From Massilia agilis (GTDB lineage Bacteria > Pseudomonadota > Gammaproteobacteria > Burkholderiales > Burkholderiaceae_D): DNA of 64,000 nucleotides. The translations under genes were made by a program, and so were the position numbers. Of the stretch, positions 55,448 through 64,000 are shown in pieces. How positions within the stretch are numbered: the stretch's first letter is position 1; each line of letters starts with the position of its first letter. Where the stretch lies: NCBI RefSeq assembly GCF_024756255.1, contig NZ_JANUHB010000003.1, positions 124,001 to 188,000 of the forward strand, in the 5' to 3' direction. The notes below the pieces were generated by a model. That model had not been told where the DNA came from. It ran no database searches and was given only the letters and a program-made list of their open reading frames with translations.

Positions 55448-57748
55448 ATGAGCAGATTGATCCCGATCGCCTGCCTGGCCGTGCTGGGCACGGCCGGCGG
55501 ACAGGCGTTGGCACAGGACCAGGCGGCGCCGGCTGGCGCGCCTGCGCAGGAAGTCCAGGACAGCGCGGCCAAGGCGCCGGCGGCCGACGCAAAGCCCGAA
55601 GCCGCCCAGCGCCGCCGTCCGCCGGTGCGCGCCCAGAAACCCGCCACCACCGAGGGTGACGCCAAGGACACGCAGCAGGTGGTCGTCAGCGGCAGCCGCG
55701 ATATCGACGTGCGCCGCGCCTCGACCGCGGCCAAGATGATCTTCGGCCGCGAAGAGCTGGACCGCAACGGCGACAGCAACATCGGCGAAGTGCTCAAGCG
55801 CCTGCCGGGCGTGACGATGGGCGGTGCCCCGGGGCGCGGCGGCGGCGGTGTGCGCATGCGCGGCCTGGGCAACGGCTACACCCAGATGCTGGTCAACGGC
55901 GAACGCCCGCCGCCAGGCTTCTCGCTCGAATCGATCCCGCCCGACCAGGTCGAGCGCATCGAGATCATGCGCGGCCCGGTGGCCGAGCACAGCACGCAGG
56001 CGATCGCCGGCACCATCAACGTGGTGCTGCGCGAGGGCTACACGCAGAAGGACAAGCAAATCCGCGTCGCCGACAACATCGAGCAGGGCCGCCACGGCGC
56101 CAACGTCTCGGCGACCATTCCCGGCAAGGCTGGCAACCTGACCTGGATGCTCAACATCGCGGCCATGCAGAACCGCCAGCACAACGAAAGCGACAGCCGC
56201 GACATCGACGCGCTGGACGACGGCACCGTGCAGCGCGAGCAGCTGATCCACGTGGACGGCAACGGCAAGTCGCGTGGGGTACACCTGTCGCCGCGCCTGT
56301 CGTACAAGTTCGACAATGGCGACACGCTGAACTTCCAGCCCTTCATCGTCGCCAACCGCAACGACAGCATCACCGACTCGTATGTGGACCAGACGATCGG
56401 CCTGGTGCCGCCCGAGTTCGCGTTCCAGCACGCCGTGTCCCACTCCAGCGGCAACATGGCGCGCGGCTTCGGCAACTGGGTGCACAAGATGGACGGCGGC
56501 GCCAAGCTCGACGTGAAATTCAGCGGCGGCGTCAACCACAATGAGAGCGAAGGCGTGCGCCAGAACTACGACGCGGCCGAGCGCCTGAATCGCGTGTACA
56601 ACGACACCGACACGATCCGCCACCGCAGCTTCTCCACCGGCGGCAAGTACAGCCGCCCGCTCGGCCAGGGCCACAACTTCGCAGCCGGCTGGGATGCCGA
56701 AGCGGCGCACCTGTCGCAGGTGCATGTGGCCGAAGGCGACAACAACCCGCTGTACGACGAGTCGGGCGCGAACCTGACCGCCGACACCCGGCGCGTGGCG
56801 CTGTTCGCGCAGGACGAGTGGGACATCACGAGCCAGTGGTCGACCTACTTCGGCCTGCGCTGGGAAGGCATCCGCACCACCAGCAACAGCGTGGCGCGCG
56901 AGGTGAAGAACACCAGCAGCGTGTTCAGCCCCGTGCTGCACACGGTGTACCGGATTCCCGGCCACGACAAGGACCAGGTGCGCGCCAGCCTGACCCAGAG
57001 CTACAAGGCGCCGGCGCTGAACGACATGATCGCCGCGCCTTCGTTCTCGAGCGATAACCGCGCCACCCGCCCGGACCGCAGCGGCAACCCGAACCTCAAG
57101 CCCGAGCTGGCCAAGGGCATCGACCTCGCGTACGAGCATTACCTGACCCGCAGCGGCATCCTGTCGGCCAGCGCCTTCGTGCGCGACATCGACAACCTGA
57201 TGCGGCGCCAGACCACGCTGCAGCAAACCAGCATCGGCCCGCGCTGGGTGTCCACGCCCACCAACATCGGCCATGCGCGCACCAGCGGCATCGAACTGGA
57301 AGCCAAGTTCCAGCTCGCCGAGTTCTTCCCGAACGGCCCGAACGTGGACGTGCGCTCGAACTACAGCCACTTCTGGTCGAAGGTGGACGGCATTCCGGGC
57401 CCCGACAACCGGCTCGACCAGCAGGCCAAGCAGACCGCCAACGTGGGCGCCGACTACCGCATGAAGGGCCTGCCGCTGACGCTGGGCGCGAACCTGAACT
57501 GGACGCCGGTCACCGTGATCCGCTCGGCGGTCCAGGAGCTCGACACCACCGGCATGAAACGCCAGCTCGACGCCTACGGCCTGTGGCGCTTCGGTCCCAA
57601 CACCCAGCTGCGCGTCTCCGGCAACAACCTGTTCGCCCGCAAATACGAGACCGCGCGCGTCGTCGACACCAACGGCATGCTGCAGGCGATCGACACGCTG
57701 GCCCGCACCTACACCAGCGTGCGTGTGCAGCTGGAGCTGAAGATCTGA
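55448..57748 (+). CDS. TonB-dependent outer-membrane receptor
   Basis: The 766-residue protein has a signal peptide (IACLAVLGTAGGQALA) and an Ala/Pro-rich stretch to about residue 70. A TonB-box-like QVVVSGSRD is followed by a plug domain (about 80-200; NIGEVLKRLPGVTMGG, then RGLGNGYTQMLVNGERPP, then VERIEIMRGPVAEHSTQAIAG). A beta-barrel fills the rest, ending YTSVRVQLELKI. It imports a ligand across the outer membrane with energy from TonB; the ligand is not known. It is followed 78 bp later by two M13 peptidase genes on the same strand, which suggests peptide handling in the envelope, but this is inference. Confidence 0.93.
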   Translation: MSRLIPIACLAVLGTAGGQALAQDQAAPAGAPAQEVQDSAAKAPAADAKPEAAQRRRPPVRAQKPATTEGDAKDTQQVVVSGSRDIDVRRASTAAKMIFGREELDRNGDSNIGEVLKRLPGVTMGGAPGRGGGGVRMRGLGNGYTQMLVNGERPPPGFSLESIPPDQVERIEIMRGPVAEHSTQAIAGTINVVLREGYTQKDKQIRVADNIEQGRHGANVSATIPGKAGNLTWMLNIAAMQNRQHNESDSRDIDALDDGTVQREQLIHVDGNGKSRGVHLSPRLSYKFDNGDTLNFQPFIVANRNDSITDSYVDQTIGLVPPEFAFQHAVSHSSGNMARGFGNWVHKMDGGAKLDVKFSGGVNHNESEGVRQNYDAAERLNRVYNDTDTIRHRSFSTGGKYSRPLGQGHNFAAGWDAEAAHLSQVHVAEGDNNPLYDESGANLTADTRRVALFAQDEWDITSQWSTYFGLRWEGIRTTSNSVAREVKNTSSVFSPVLHTVYRIPGHDKDQVRASLTQSYKAPALNDMIAAPSFSSDNRATRPDRSGNPNLKPELAKGIDLAYEHYLTRSGILSASAFVRDIDNLMRRQTTLQQTSIGPRWVSTPTNIGHARTSGIELEAKFQLAEFFPNGPNVDVRSNYSHFWSKVDGIPGPDNRLDQQAKQTANVGADYRMKGLPLTLGANLNWTPVTVIRSAVQELDTTGMKRQLDAYGLWRFGPNTQLRVSGNNLFARKYETARVVDTNGMLQAIDTLARTYTSVRVQLELKI

Positions 57749-57826
57749 TGCGCATGCTGCGTTTGCCAGTTTTTTCATCGGCCACCAAGAGCCGCCTTTT
57801 CCCCTGCTAACAAGAGAGACTATCCT

Positions 57827-59860
57827 GTGAAACGATACCTTCTGAGCACCCTGACCCTGTCCGTGATGGCGGCCTTCGCCAACGCGGCCGACAACGCCCC
57901 GGCTCGCACTTCCGGCATCGACGTCCAGTACATCGACTCGAGCGTGCGTCCCCAGGATGACTTCTTCAAGTACCTGAACGGCAAGTGGCTGAAGGACACC
58001 GAGATCCCGGCCGACAAGTCGAGCTGGGGCACCTTCATGCAGCTGCGCGAAACCTCGATCACGCAGGCGCGCGGCATCATCGAAGCGGACGCCGCGGCCA
58101 AGCACAAGCTCGGCACCGACGAACAGAAGATCGGTGACCTGTACAAGAGCTTCATGGACGAGAAGAAGCTGGAAAGCCTGGGCACCAAGCCGCTGGCCGG
58201 CGAACTGCACCGCATCGCGGCGCTGAAGGACAAGAAGGCGCTGCCCGCCCTGATCGCGCACCTGTCGCAGATCGGCGTGTCCAGCCCGTACGGGATCCGC
58301 GTTGCGCAGGACGCCAAGAACTCGACCCAGTACGCCGTGTACATCGGCCAGAGCGGCCTGGGCCTGCCGGACCGCGACTACTACCTGAAGAAGGACGACA
58401 AGCGCATGGCCGACGCGCTGGCCGAGTACGAAGAGCATGTCGCCAAAGTCCTGACCCTGGCCGGCGAAAAGAACGCTGCCCAGCAGGCCAAGGCCATCGT
58501 CGCCTTCGAAACCCAGCTCGCGCAGGCGCAGTGGACCAAGGTCGAACTGCGTGACCCGGTCAAGCGCTATAACAAGATGGAAGTGGCCAAGCTGGCCGAA
58601 CTGGCGCCGGGCTACGACTGGAAGGCCGCGCTGGCCGGCGCCGGCGTGGGCAACAAGGTGGACACCGTGATCGTGGGCCAGCCGAGCTATCTGAGCGGCA
58701 TGAACCAGATCGTGCAGAACGCCGACCTGGCCACCCTGCAGTCGTACTTCAAGTGGCACCTGCTGCGCGAGTTCTCGCCGTTCCTGTCCAAGCCATTCGT
58801 TGACGCGAACTTTGCGTTCTACGGCACCGTGCTGACCGGCGTGGCCGAGAACCGTCCGCGCTGGCAGCGTGGCGTGGCAACCGTCGAAGGCGCGCTGGGC
58901 GAAGCCGTGGGCCGCCAGTACGTGGCGCAGTACTTCCCGCCGGAGCGCAAGGCCCGCATGGAGGAGCTGGTCAAGAACGTGCTGGCCGCGTACAAGGACA
59001 GCATCGAGCACCTGGACTGGATGGGCGCCGATACCCGCACCCAGGCGCTGGACAAGCTGGCCAAGTTCACCCCGCACATCGGCTACCCGAGCAAGTGGCG
59101 CGACTACTCCAAGCTGACCATCAAGGCCGATGACCTGGTCGGCAACGTGATGCGCGCTTCGCAGTTCGCCCACAACCGCAACATCAGCAAGCTGGGCAAA
59201 CCGGTGGACCGCGAAGAGTGGGGCATGACGCCGCAGACCGTGAACGCGTACTACAACTCTTCGCTCAACGAGATCGTGTTCCCGGCCGCGATCCTGCAGC
59301 CGCCGTTCTTCAACGCTGCCGCTGACGACGCCGTGAACTACGGCGCGATCGGCGCCGTGATCGGCCACGAGATCGGCCACGGCTTCGACGACAAGGGCAG
59401 CCAGTCCGACGGCGACGGCAACCTGCGCAACTGGTGGACCGACGCCGACCGCGCCGCGTTCAAGGCCAAGACCGATGTGCTGGACGCGCAGTACAGCGCC
59501 TTCGAGCCGATCCCGGGCTACCACGTCAACGGCCAGCTGACCATGGGCGAGAACATCGGCGACAACTCGGGCCTGGCGATTGCGTACAAGGCCTACAAGA
59601 TCTCGCTGCACGGCCAGCCGGCCCCGGTGATCGACGGCTTGACCGGCGACCAGCGCTTCTACATGGGCTTTGGCCAGGTGTGGCGTTCGAAGATGCGCGA
59701 CGCCGCGCAGATCGTGCAGATCAAGACCGACCCGCACTCGCCGGGCCAGTTCCGCGCCAACGGCACGGTGCGCAACCAGCCGGGCTTCTACGAGGCGTTC
59801 GGGGTCAAACCGGGCGACAAGATGTATCTCGAGCCGAAAGATCGGGTCTCGATCTGGTAA
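57827..59860 (+). CDS. M13-family metallopeptidase (neprilysin/PepO-like), copy A
   Basis: The 677-residue exported endopeptidase has a signal peptide (LLSTLTLSVMAAFANA) and the M13 layout. The zinc site HEIGHGFDDKG lies near residue 510, with the third ligand and catalytic Asp in GENIGDNSGLA. The substrate-binding NAYYNSSLNEIVFPAAILQPPFF precedes it, and it ends DRVSIW. The start codon is GTG at 57827, preceded by AAGAGAGAC. It acts on oligopeptides outside the cytoplasm. It is a tandem paralogue of the next gene, separated by a REP-like element. Confidence 0.95.
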   Translation: MKRYLLSTLTLSVMAAFANAADNAPARTSGIDVQYIDSSVRPQDDFFKYLNGKWLKDTEIPADKSSWGTFMQLRETSITQARGIIEADAAAKHKLGTDEQKIGDLYKSFMDEKKLESLGTKPLAGELHRIAALKDKKALPALIAHLSQIGVSSPYGIRVAQDAKNSTQYAVYIGQSGLGLPDRDYYLKKDDKRMADALAEYEEHVAKVLTLAGEKNAAQQAKAIVAFETQLAQAQWTKVELRDPVKRYNKMEVAKLAELAPGYDWKAALAGAGVGNKVDTVIVGQPSYLSGMNQIVQNADLATLQSYFKWHLLREFSPFLSKPFVDANFAFYGTVLTGVAENRPRWQRGVATVEGALGEAVGRQYVAQYFPPERKARMEELVKNVLAAYKDSIEHLDWMGADTRTQALDKLAKFTPHIGYPSKWRDYSKLTIKADDLVGNVMRASQFAHNRNISKLGKPVDREEWGMTPQTVNAYYNSSLNEIVFPAAILQPPFFNAAADDAVNYGAIGAVIGHEIGHGFDDKGSQSDGDGNLRNWWTDADRAAFKAKTDVLDAQYSAFEPIPGYHVNGQLTMGENIGDNSGLAIAYKAYKISLHGQPAPVIDGLTGDQRFYMGFGQVWRSKMRDAAQIVQIKTDPHSPGQFRANGTVRNQPGFYEAFGVKPGDKMYLEPKDRVSIW

Positions 59861-59876
59861 ATTACGCGTTGTAAGC

Positions 59877-59960
59877 CGTCGTCCCGGCGAAAGCCGGGAC
59901 CCATGCCGAGTATGCGAATCCGCTAACGGTGTATGGGTCCCGGCGTTCGCCGGGACGACG
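59877..59960. repeat. GTCGTCCCGGC-family (REP-like) repeat, copy 2
   Basis: CGTCGTCCCGGCGAAAGCCG and its mirror TTCGCCGGGACGACG enclose GGGACCCAT and ATGGGTCCC. The sequence is almost the same as copy 1 at 26560 except in the centre. It fills most of the gap between the two M13 peptidase genes. Confidence 0.92.
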
Positions 59961-60001
59961 TTTTAGTGGTTTATCTTCCAAAACTACAAGTGGAGAAGAA
60001 C

Positions 60002-62068
60002 ATGAAACGTCATCTGCTCAGCGCACTGACCCTTGCGCTGATCGCCAGCGTTACCCACGCCGAGGGCACCGCAGCCAAGGCCAACGCCACCGCCTCGAAA
60101 TCGGCTCCGGTCCTGTCGGCCGGTATCGCCATGCAGTATGTCGAGTCGTCGGTCCGCCCGCAGGACAATTTCTACGATTACGTGAATGGCAAGTGGATGC
60201 AGGCTACCGAGATCCCGGCCGACAAATCGGCCTGGGGCTCGTTCCAGAAACTGCGCGACGACACGCTGACCCAGCTGCACGGGCTGATCGAGAAGACCGC
60301 GTCCAGGCACGCGGCCGCCGGCACCGACGAACAGCGCATCGGCGACTACTACGCCGCCTTCATGGACGAAGCGAAGCTCGAGCAGCTGGGCCTGGCCCCG
60401 CTCAAGGGCGAGCTGGACAAGATCGCCGCGATCAAGGACAAGTCCGAGCTGCCGGCCGTGTTTGCGCGCATGAGCAAGCTGGGTGTGAACGTGCCGTACG
60501 ACTTCGGCATCCACCAGGACAACAAGGATTCGACCAAGTACGTGGCCGACATCAGCCAGGGTGGCCTGGGCATGCCGGACCGCGACTACTACCTGAAGCT
60601 GGACGACGCCAAGCTGACGGCCGCGCGCGACAAGTACCTGGCCCACCTGGAGAAAACCCTGTCGATGGCGGGCGACGCCAACGCCACTGCCGACGCCAAG
60701 GCCATCCTGGCGCTGGAAACCGAGATCGCCAAGGCGCAGTGGACCAAGGTCGAACTGCGCGACCCGATCAAGGCCTACAACAAGGTCGAGCTGGCCAAGC
60801 TGGCCGACGTGGCCCCGGGCTGGGACTGGAACACCTGGCTGAAGGACACCGGCATCGCCGCCAAGACCAGCTACGTGATCGTGGGCCAGCCGACCTACCT
60901 GAAGGGCTTTGCCGACATCGCCGCCAAGACCCCGCTGGAAACCTGGAAGGCCTACCTGCAGCTGCACATCATCGACAGCTACGCCAACTTCCTGTCCAAG
61001 GCCTATGTGGACGAGCACTTCGCGTTCTACGGCACCACGTTGTCGGGCGTGAAGGAGATGGAGCCGCGCTGGAAGCGTGGCGTGGGCGCGGTTGAGCGCT
61101 CGATGGGCGAGTCGCTGGGCAAGCTGTACGTGGCCGAGTACTTTCCGCCGGAGCGCAAGGCGCGCATGGAAGCGCTGGTGAAGAACCTGCTGGCCGCCTA
61201 CAAGCAGTCGATCGACAAGCTCGATTGGATGAGCCCCGCGACCAAGAAGGAAGCGCAGGCCAAGCTGGCCAAGTTCACGCCCAAGATCGGCTACCCGAAC
61301 AAGTGGAAGGACTATTCCAAGCTGGTGGTCGCCAAGGATGACCTGGTCGGCAACGTGATGCGTTCGCGCGCCGTCGAGTACGACCGCGAGCTGTCCAAGC
61401 TGGGCCGCCCGATCGACCGCGACGAGTGGGGCATGACGCCGCAGACCATCAACGCGTACTACAACCCGGAGATGAACGAGATCGTGTTCCCGGCCGCGAT
61501 CCTGCAGCCGCCGTTCTTCGATGCGAGCGCGGATGACGCGGTCAACTACGGCGGCATCGGCGCCGTGATCGGCCACGAGATCAGCCACGGCTTCGACGAC
61601 CAGGGCGCGCAGTACGACGGCAACGGCAACCTGCGCGACTGGTGGACCGCGTCCGACCACAAGAACTTCGAGGCCAAGACCAAGATGCTGGTGGAGCAGT
61701 ACAACGCGTTCGAGCCGCTGCCGGGCTACCACGTGAACGGCTCGCTGACCCTGGGCGAGAACATCGCCGACAACTCGGGTCTGGCGATCGCGTACAAGGC
61801 CTACAGGCTTTCGCTCAAGGGCAAGAAGGCACCGGTGATCAACGGCCTCACGGGCGACCAGCGCTTCTACATGGGCTGGGCGCAGGTGTGGCGCACCAAG
61901 ATGCGCGAGCAGCAGCAGATCGTGCAGGTGAAGGTCGATCCGCACTCGCCGGGCCAGTACCGCGCGAACGGCACGGTGAAGAACCAGCCAGGCTTCTATG
62001 ACGCGTTCGGCGTCAAGCCGGGCGACAAGATGTACGTCGCACCGAAGGATCGCGTGATCATCTGGTAA
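60002..62068 (+). CDS. M13-family metallopeptidase (neprilysin/PepO-like), copy B
   Basis: The 688-residue exported endopeptidase has signal peptide LLSALTLALIASVTHA and a short Ala/Lys-rich spacer, then the same domain order as copy A. The zinc motif is HEISHGFDDQG, the third-ligand motif GENIADNSGLA, and the end DRVIIW. The two proteins are alike over their full length, with many identical blocks (for example WGMTPQT, NEIVFPAAILQPPFF), so this is a tandem duplication that has since diverged. AGTGGAGAAGAAC precedes the ATG. A strong terminator follows. Confidence 0.95.
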   Translation: MKRHLLSALTLALIASVTHAEGTAAKANATASKSAPVLSAGIAMQYVESSVRPQDNFYDYVNGKWMQATEIPADKSAWGSFQKLRDDTLTQLHGLIEKTASRHAAAGTDEQRIGDYYAAFMDEAKLEQLGLAPLKGELDKIAAIKDKSELPAVFARMSKLGVNVPYDFGIHQDNKDSTKYVADISQGGLGMPDRDYYLKLDDAKLTAARDKYLAHLEKTLSMAGDANATADAKAILALETEIAKAQWTKVELRDPIKAYNKVELAKLADVAPGWDWNTWLKDTGIAAKTSYVIVGQPTYLKGFADIAAKTPLETWKAYLQLHIIDSYANFLSKAYVDEHFAFYGTTLSGVKEMEPRWKRGVGAVERSMGESLGKLYVAEYFPPERKARMEALVKNLLAAYKQSIDKLDWMSPATKKEAQAKLAKFTPKIGYPNKWKDYSKLVVAKDDLVGNVMRSRAVEYDRELSKLGRPIDRDEWGMTPQTINAYYNPEMNEIVFPAAILQPPFFDASADDAVNYGGIGAVIGHEISHGFDDQGAQYDGNGNLRDWWTASDHKNFEAKTKMLVEQYNAFEPLPGYHVNGSLTLGENIADNSGLAIAYKAYRLSLKGKKAPVINGLTGDQRFYMGWAQVWRTKMREQQQIVQVKVDPHSPGQYRANGTVKNQPGFYDAFGVKPGDKMYVAPKDRVIIW

Positions 62069-62086
62069 GCGCGCCAGCGCAAACGG

Positions 62087-62113
62087 AAAGGGCTGCTGCG
62101 GCAGCCCTTTTTT
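62087..62113. terminator. Intrinsic terminator between convergent genes
   Basis: AAAGGGCTGC (62087-62096) pairs perfectly with GCAGCCCTTT (62101-62110) around TGCG, and further T residues follow to 62113. It serves the M13 peptidase gene and, from the other side, the GNAT gene whose stop codon begins within it. Confidence 0.92.
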
Positions 62114-62709
62114 CATGCGCCCTGGTGTCGCGCGAGCCGCTCGCGCAGGCGCAGCTTCGCTTGTGGCCACTCGTCGTCGAGGATCGAAAAGTACACCATG
62201 TCGCGTGGCCTGCCGTTGTCGGCGATGAGATGGCGCCGCAAGGTGCCTTCCTCGAGCGCGCCGAGCGCGAGGATCGCCTTGCGCGACTGCGCATTGTGCG
62301 CCTCGGTCTTGAACACGACCTTCTGCACGCCCAGCGTCTCGAATGCGTGCGTGAGCAGCAGGAGCTTCGATTCCACATTGGCGCCGCTGCGCTGGAATGA
62401 CGGCGTGTACCAGGTGGCGCCGATCTCGACGCGGCGGTGGGCCGGCGCGATGTCCATGAACCGCGTCGAGCCGATCACCGTGCCGCTCGCCAGGTCGACC
62501 ACGGCGAACGGCAGGCTGGCCGCGCGCGCCTGGTCGGCCAGCGCCGCGCGCACATAGGCGCGCATGTCCGCTTCGGTCTCAATGGGCCGCGGCTGCAGGC
62601 GCCACAGTTCCGGGTGCAGGCCAGCGACGGTCAGGGCCGGCACATGCTCGAGCGTGAGCGGCTCCAGCCGAACACGGGAGCCCAGGAGCGTAACGGGGGA
62701 TAGGTTCAT
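62113..62709 (-). CDS. GNAT-family N-acetyltransferase (RimJ/RimL-like)
   Basis: The 198-residue protein is of the ribosomal-protein-acetyltransferase-like GNAT class: RVRLEPLTLEHVPAL at the start, VIGSTRFMDIAPAHRRVEIG, TWYTPSFQRSGANVESKLLLLTHAFE at the acetyl-CoA loop, and KVVFKTEAHNAQSRKAILALGA. The usual Q/RxxGxG/A loop reads QRSGAN, which fits. Acceptor substrate unknown. It converges on the M13 gene through a shared terminator; its start lies about 36 bp before the REP-like copy 3 region. Confidence 0.88.
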   Translation of the reverse strand: MNLSPVTLLGSRVRLEPLTLEHVPALTVAGLHPELWRLQPRPIETEADMRAYVRAALADQARAASLPFAVVDLASGTVIGSTRFMDIAPAHRRVEIGATWYTPSFQRSGANVESKLLLLTHAFETLGVQKVVFKTEAHNAQSRKAILALGALEEGTLRRHLIADNGRPRDMVYFSILDDEWPQAKLRLRERLARHQGA

Positions 62710-62745
62710 GTGCTAGCGGGCCGCGTTCGGCCATAAAGGTTGAAG

Positions 62746-62826
62746 ACCCATGCTGCGTTCAATCGTGTAGCGGCGCCGCCGCCAGCTCGGCGTCAGCATG
62801 GGTTCCCGCCTGCGCGGGAACGACGG
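62746..62826. repeat. REP-like repeat, divergent copy 3 (overlaps a gene end)
   Basis: ACCCATGCTG at the left and CAGCATGGGTTCCCGCCTGC, then GCGGGAACGACGG at the right give a related two-arm element with arms GTTCCCGC/GCGGGAAC. It overlaps the last codons of the membrane-protein gene at 62759-63508. Confidence 0.75.
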
Positions 62827-63508
62827 GTTGGCGTTCCAGTCCCTGCAGCCACGCCCACCACGCCGCCGTCGCCACGAGCGCCAGCACGAACACCACCACC
62901 ACGAACGCCGGCGTGCCAAAGATGACCGGTTCTGCCAACACGCCGCGCGCCAGCAGCCCGTTCAGCACCACGAACTTGTATGCGAACACCACCAGCAGCG
63001 GCATCACGCAAAAGCCAGCGATGATCGTGCCGCGGCGCGGCTTTGCCAGCGCGCGCCAGGCAAACCAGATCGGCGGCCCGCAAAGGAGCAGCGTCATCGC
63101 CACCGCCAGCCAGCGCGACTGCGGCACCGTCACTGCGCCTTCCAGCAGCTTGGCCAAAAAGCCGCGCTCGTCGCCGCCACCCATCAGCGCCGTGAAGATG
63201 CGCGCAAACGGCAGCGGCGCGAACACCAGCGTGAAGCCCATCGAGCGGCCGGCTGGGGTGGCGGCGCGCATCAGCACCCACACGCCGGCCCACATCACCA
63301 GGTAGCTGAACAGCGGCCCGGCGATGCCTGCGGCGAGCGCGAAGCCGTCCATGCCGGCGCAGCCGTGCACGTTGTTGAAGTCGCGCGGGCCGAAGCAGCC
63401 ATAGATGAGCCAGTTGGTGGCCATGTGCGACTGCTCGTGCAGCTCGCTGATGACATCGTTCAGCGCGAAGAAGGCGAAGCCGTATTTCCAGCTCAGTTTC
63501 AGGTCCAC
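62759..63508 (-). CDS. Predicted integral membrane protein with HExxH motif
   Basis: The 249-residue protein has about five membrane segments. The N-terminal part holds NDVISELHEQSHMATNWLIYG, where HEQSH fits the zinc-protease HExxH pattern, and a downstream GFALAAGIAGPLFSY helix; membrane zinc proteases (M50-like) place HExxH in a similar early helix. A second NxxPxxD-like site is not obvious, so enzymatic activity is not established. GTG at 63508 is taken as start; TTG at 63556 is possible. The last 20 or so residues (VVPAQAGTHADAELAA) are encoded by the overlapping REP-like repeat and look like read-through of a repeat, not part of the fold. Confidence 0.7.
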   Translation of the reverse strand: MDLKLSWKYGFAFFALNDVISELHEQSHMATNWLIYGCFGPRDFNNVHGCAGMDGFALAAGIAGPLFSYLVMWAGVWVLMRAATPAGRSMGFTLVFAPLPFARIFTALMGGGDERGFLAKLLEGAVTVPQSRWLAVAMTLLLCGPPIWFAWRALAKPRRGTIIAGFCVMPLLVVFAYKFVVLNGLLARGVLAEPVIFGTPAFVVVVFVLALVATAAWWAWLQGLERQPVVPAQAGTHADAELAAAPLHD

Positions 63509-63564
63509 GTTCGTCCCATCAGGAGAAGTCGATGGGCGATTGTAACCTAATGTCAATACAACAC

Positions 63565-64000
63565 TTACGGCGCCGTGGCCTCGTAGGCACCGATATCGAG
63601 TACACCCACCACCGGCCGCGACACGCCCGACGCGACATGCCTGTATTCCGCGCCCGGGTTGAGCGGCACGCCGCTGGCGGCGTAGCCCGGCGCCGACGCG
63701 GCGTTGATGATGAGGACGTTCGACACCGGATGCAGGTCGTAGTGCGCGCGGTCCACGAAGGCCACGCTAGTGGCGCGGTAGTTGGTCTTCTGGACTGCCG
63801 CGCTCTGGTTGGTTACGGTGCCCACGCCGCTGAAGATGTTGTTCTGCAGGAGCGCGCCGCGCGTGACGCCACTCCCCATCAGCACGAAGGTGCCGCCGCC
63901 GGTGTAATCGTTCAGGAAGGTGTTGTTCACCACGTACAGGTCCTGCGCCGGATTGGTTGCGCCTTCCTCGCCGTACGCGATCATGTTCGGGTTGCTGTTG
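63565..64000 (-). CDS. C-terminal part of a probable right-handed beta-helix protein (5' end outside window)
   Basis: The frame is open to the window edge, giving about 145 residues. Short repeated strands such as DLYVVNNTFLNDYTGGGTFVLMGS and ALLQNNIFSGVG, rich in Asn, Gly and Val, are typical of right-handed parallel beta-helix (pectate-lyase-like) proteins. The end is VLDIGAYEATAP, like the D-x-GAxE C-terminus of many such secreted proteins. Catalytic residues and any signal peptide lie outside the window. Function unknown. Confidence 0.7.
   Translation of the reverse strand, partial: NSNPNMIAYGEEGATNPAQDLYVVNNTFLNDYTGGGTFVLMGSGVTRGALLQNNIFSGVGTVTNQSAAVQKTNYRATSVAFVDRAHYDLHPVSNVLIINAASAPGYAASGVPLNPGAEYRHVASGVSRPVVGVLDIGAYEATAP

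Noticed and set aside
55289-59737. Very long open frame on the minus strand opposite the TonB receptor and the first M13 peptidase
   Set aside because: It is antisense to two clear gene families with intact motifs; its Val/Gly/Arg/His-rich translation is the usual shadow of high-GC coding sequence.
63530-63556. TTGACA...TACAAT as a sigma-70 promoter
   Set aside because: The two hexamers are only 6 bp apart on the minus strand, far from the required 16-18 bp.

Overview
The window looks like a chromosomal piece of a high-GC betaproteobacterium, most likely of the family Oxalobacteraceae (Massilia/Telluria-like). The evidence is the uniformly high GC, the hemA-prfA and minC-minD-minE blocks, the phaA-phaB polyhydroxyalkanoate genes, an E. 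coli-type gshA, the pcaR/pcaIJ aromatic catabolism genes and a TonB receptor with paired M13 peptidases. The genus is inferred; there is no rRNA to confirm it. I saw no tRNA, rRNA, CRISPR array, insertion sequence or phage gene.

Layout. 1-3.7 kb: end of a Kup potassium transporter, an FKBP lipoprotein, a RidA-like gene divergent from a LysR regulator, and cytochrome b561. 3.8-11 kb: a MacB/FtsX-type ABC efflux operon with a periplasmic adaptor, divergent from a sigma-54 activator and its histidine kinase; the spacer carries a textbook -24/-12 promoter and two copies of a TGTCCG-N4-CGGACA palindrome. 11-14.8 kb: pcaR divergent from pcaI-pcaJ and an MHS-family transporter (the CoA-transfer step of the beta-ketoadipate pathway), with PcaR-box-like operators. 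14.9-28.6 kb: mostly housekeeping genes on the minus strand (acetyltransferase, deacetylase, gshA, DUF885 peptidase-like protein, prmC, dsbB, prfA, hemA, orphan response regulator, minE-minD-minC). 28.8-31.5 kb: phaA and phaB.

31.6-46.0 kb is the accessory island and the most interesting part. It is a RiPP (ribosomally made, modified peptide) locus: two tandem precursors with almost identical 75-residue Nif11-like leaders ending in Gly-Gly and different short cores; an NHLM-type HlyD protein; a separate pair of NHLM exporter genes (C39 peptidase-ABC1 and ABC2); a cyclic-nucleotide-binding-like protein; and a three-domain fatty-acyl-AMP ligase / acyl carrier / condensation protein. A second exporter, in which ABC1-like and ABC2-like halves are fused in one 1436-residue protein, lies tail to tail with these genes. 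No lanthionine synthetase, YcaO, radical SAM or nitrile-hydratase-like enzyme is present. The only visible tailoring machinery is the acyl-activating protein, so the working hypothesis is an acylated (lipidated) Nif11-type peptide.

46.2-64 kb: a PLP-dependent amino acid deaminase/aldolase-like enzyme, proline iminopeptidase, DUF2721 protein, 2,4-dienoyl-CoA reductase, a KAS III-like synthase, a C-terminal processing protease, a CpxP/Spy-like periplasmic protein, a TonB receptor, two tandem M13 metallopeptidases, a GNAT acetyltransferase, a membrane protein with an HExxH motif, and the end of a probable beta-helix protein. Two families of intergenic inverted repeats (GTAGGGTGGGC type and GTCGTCCCGGC type) are scattered between genes.
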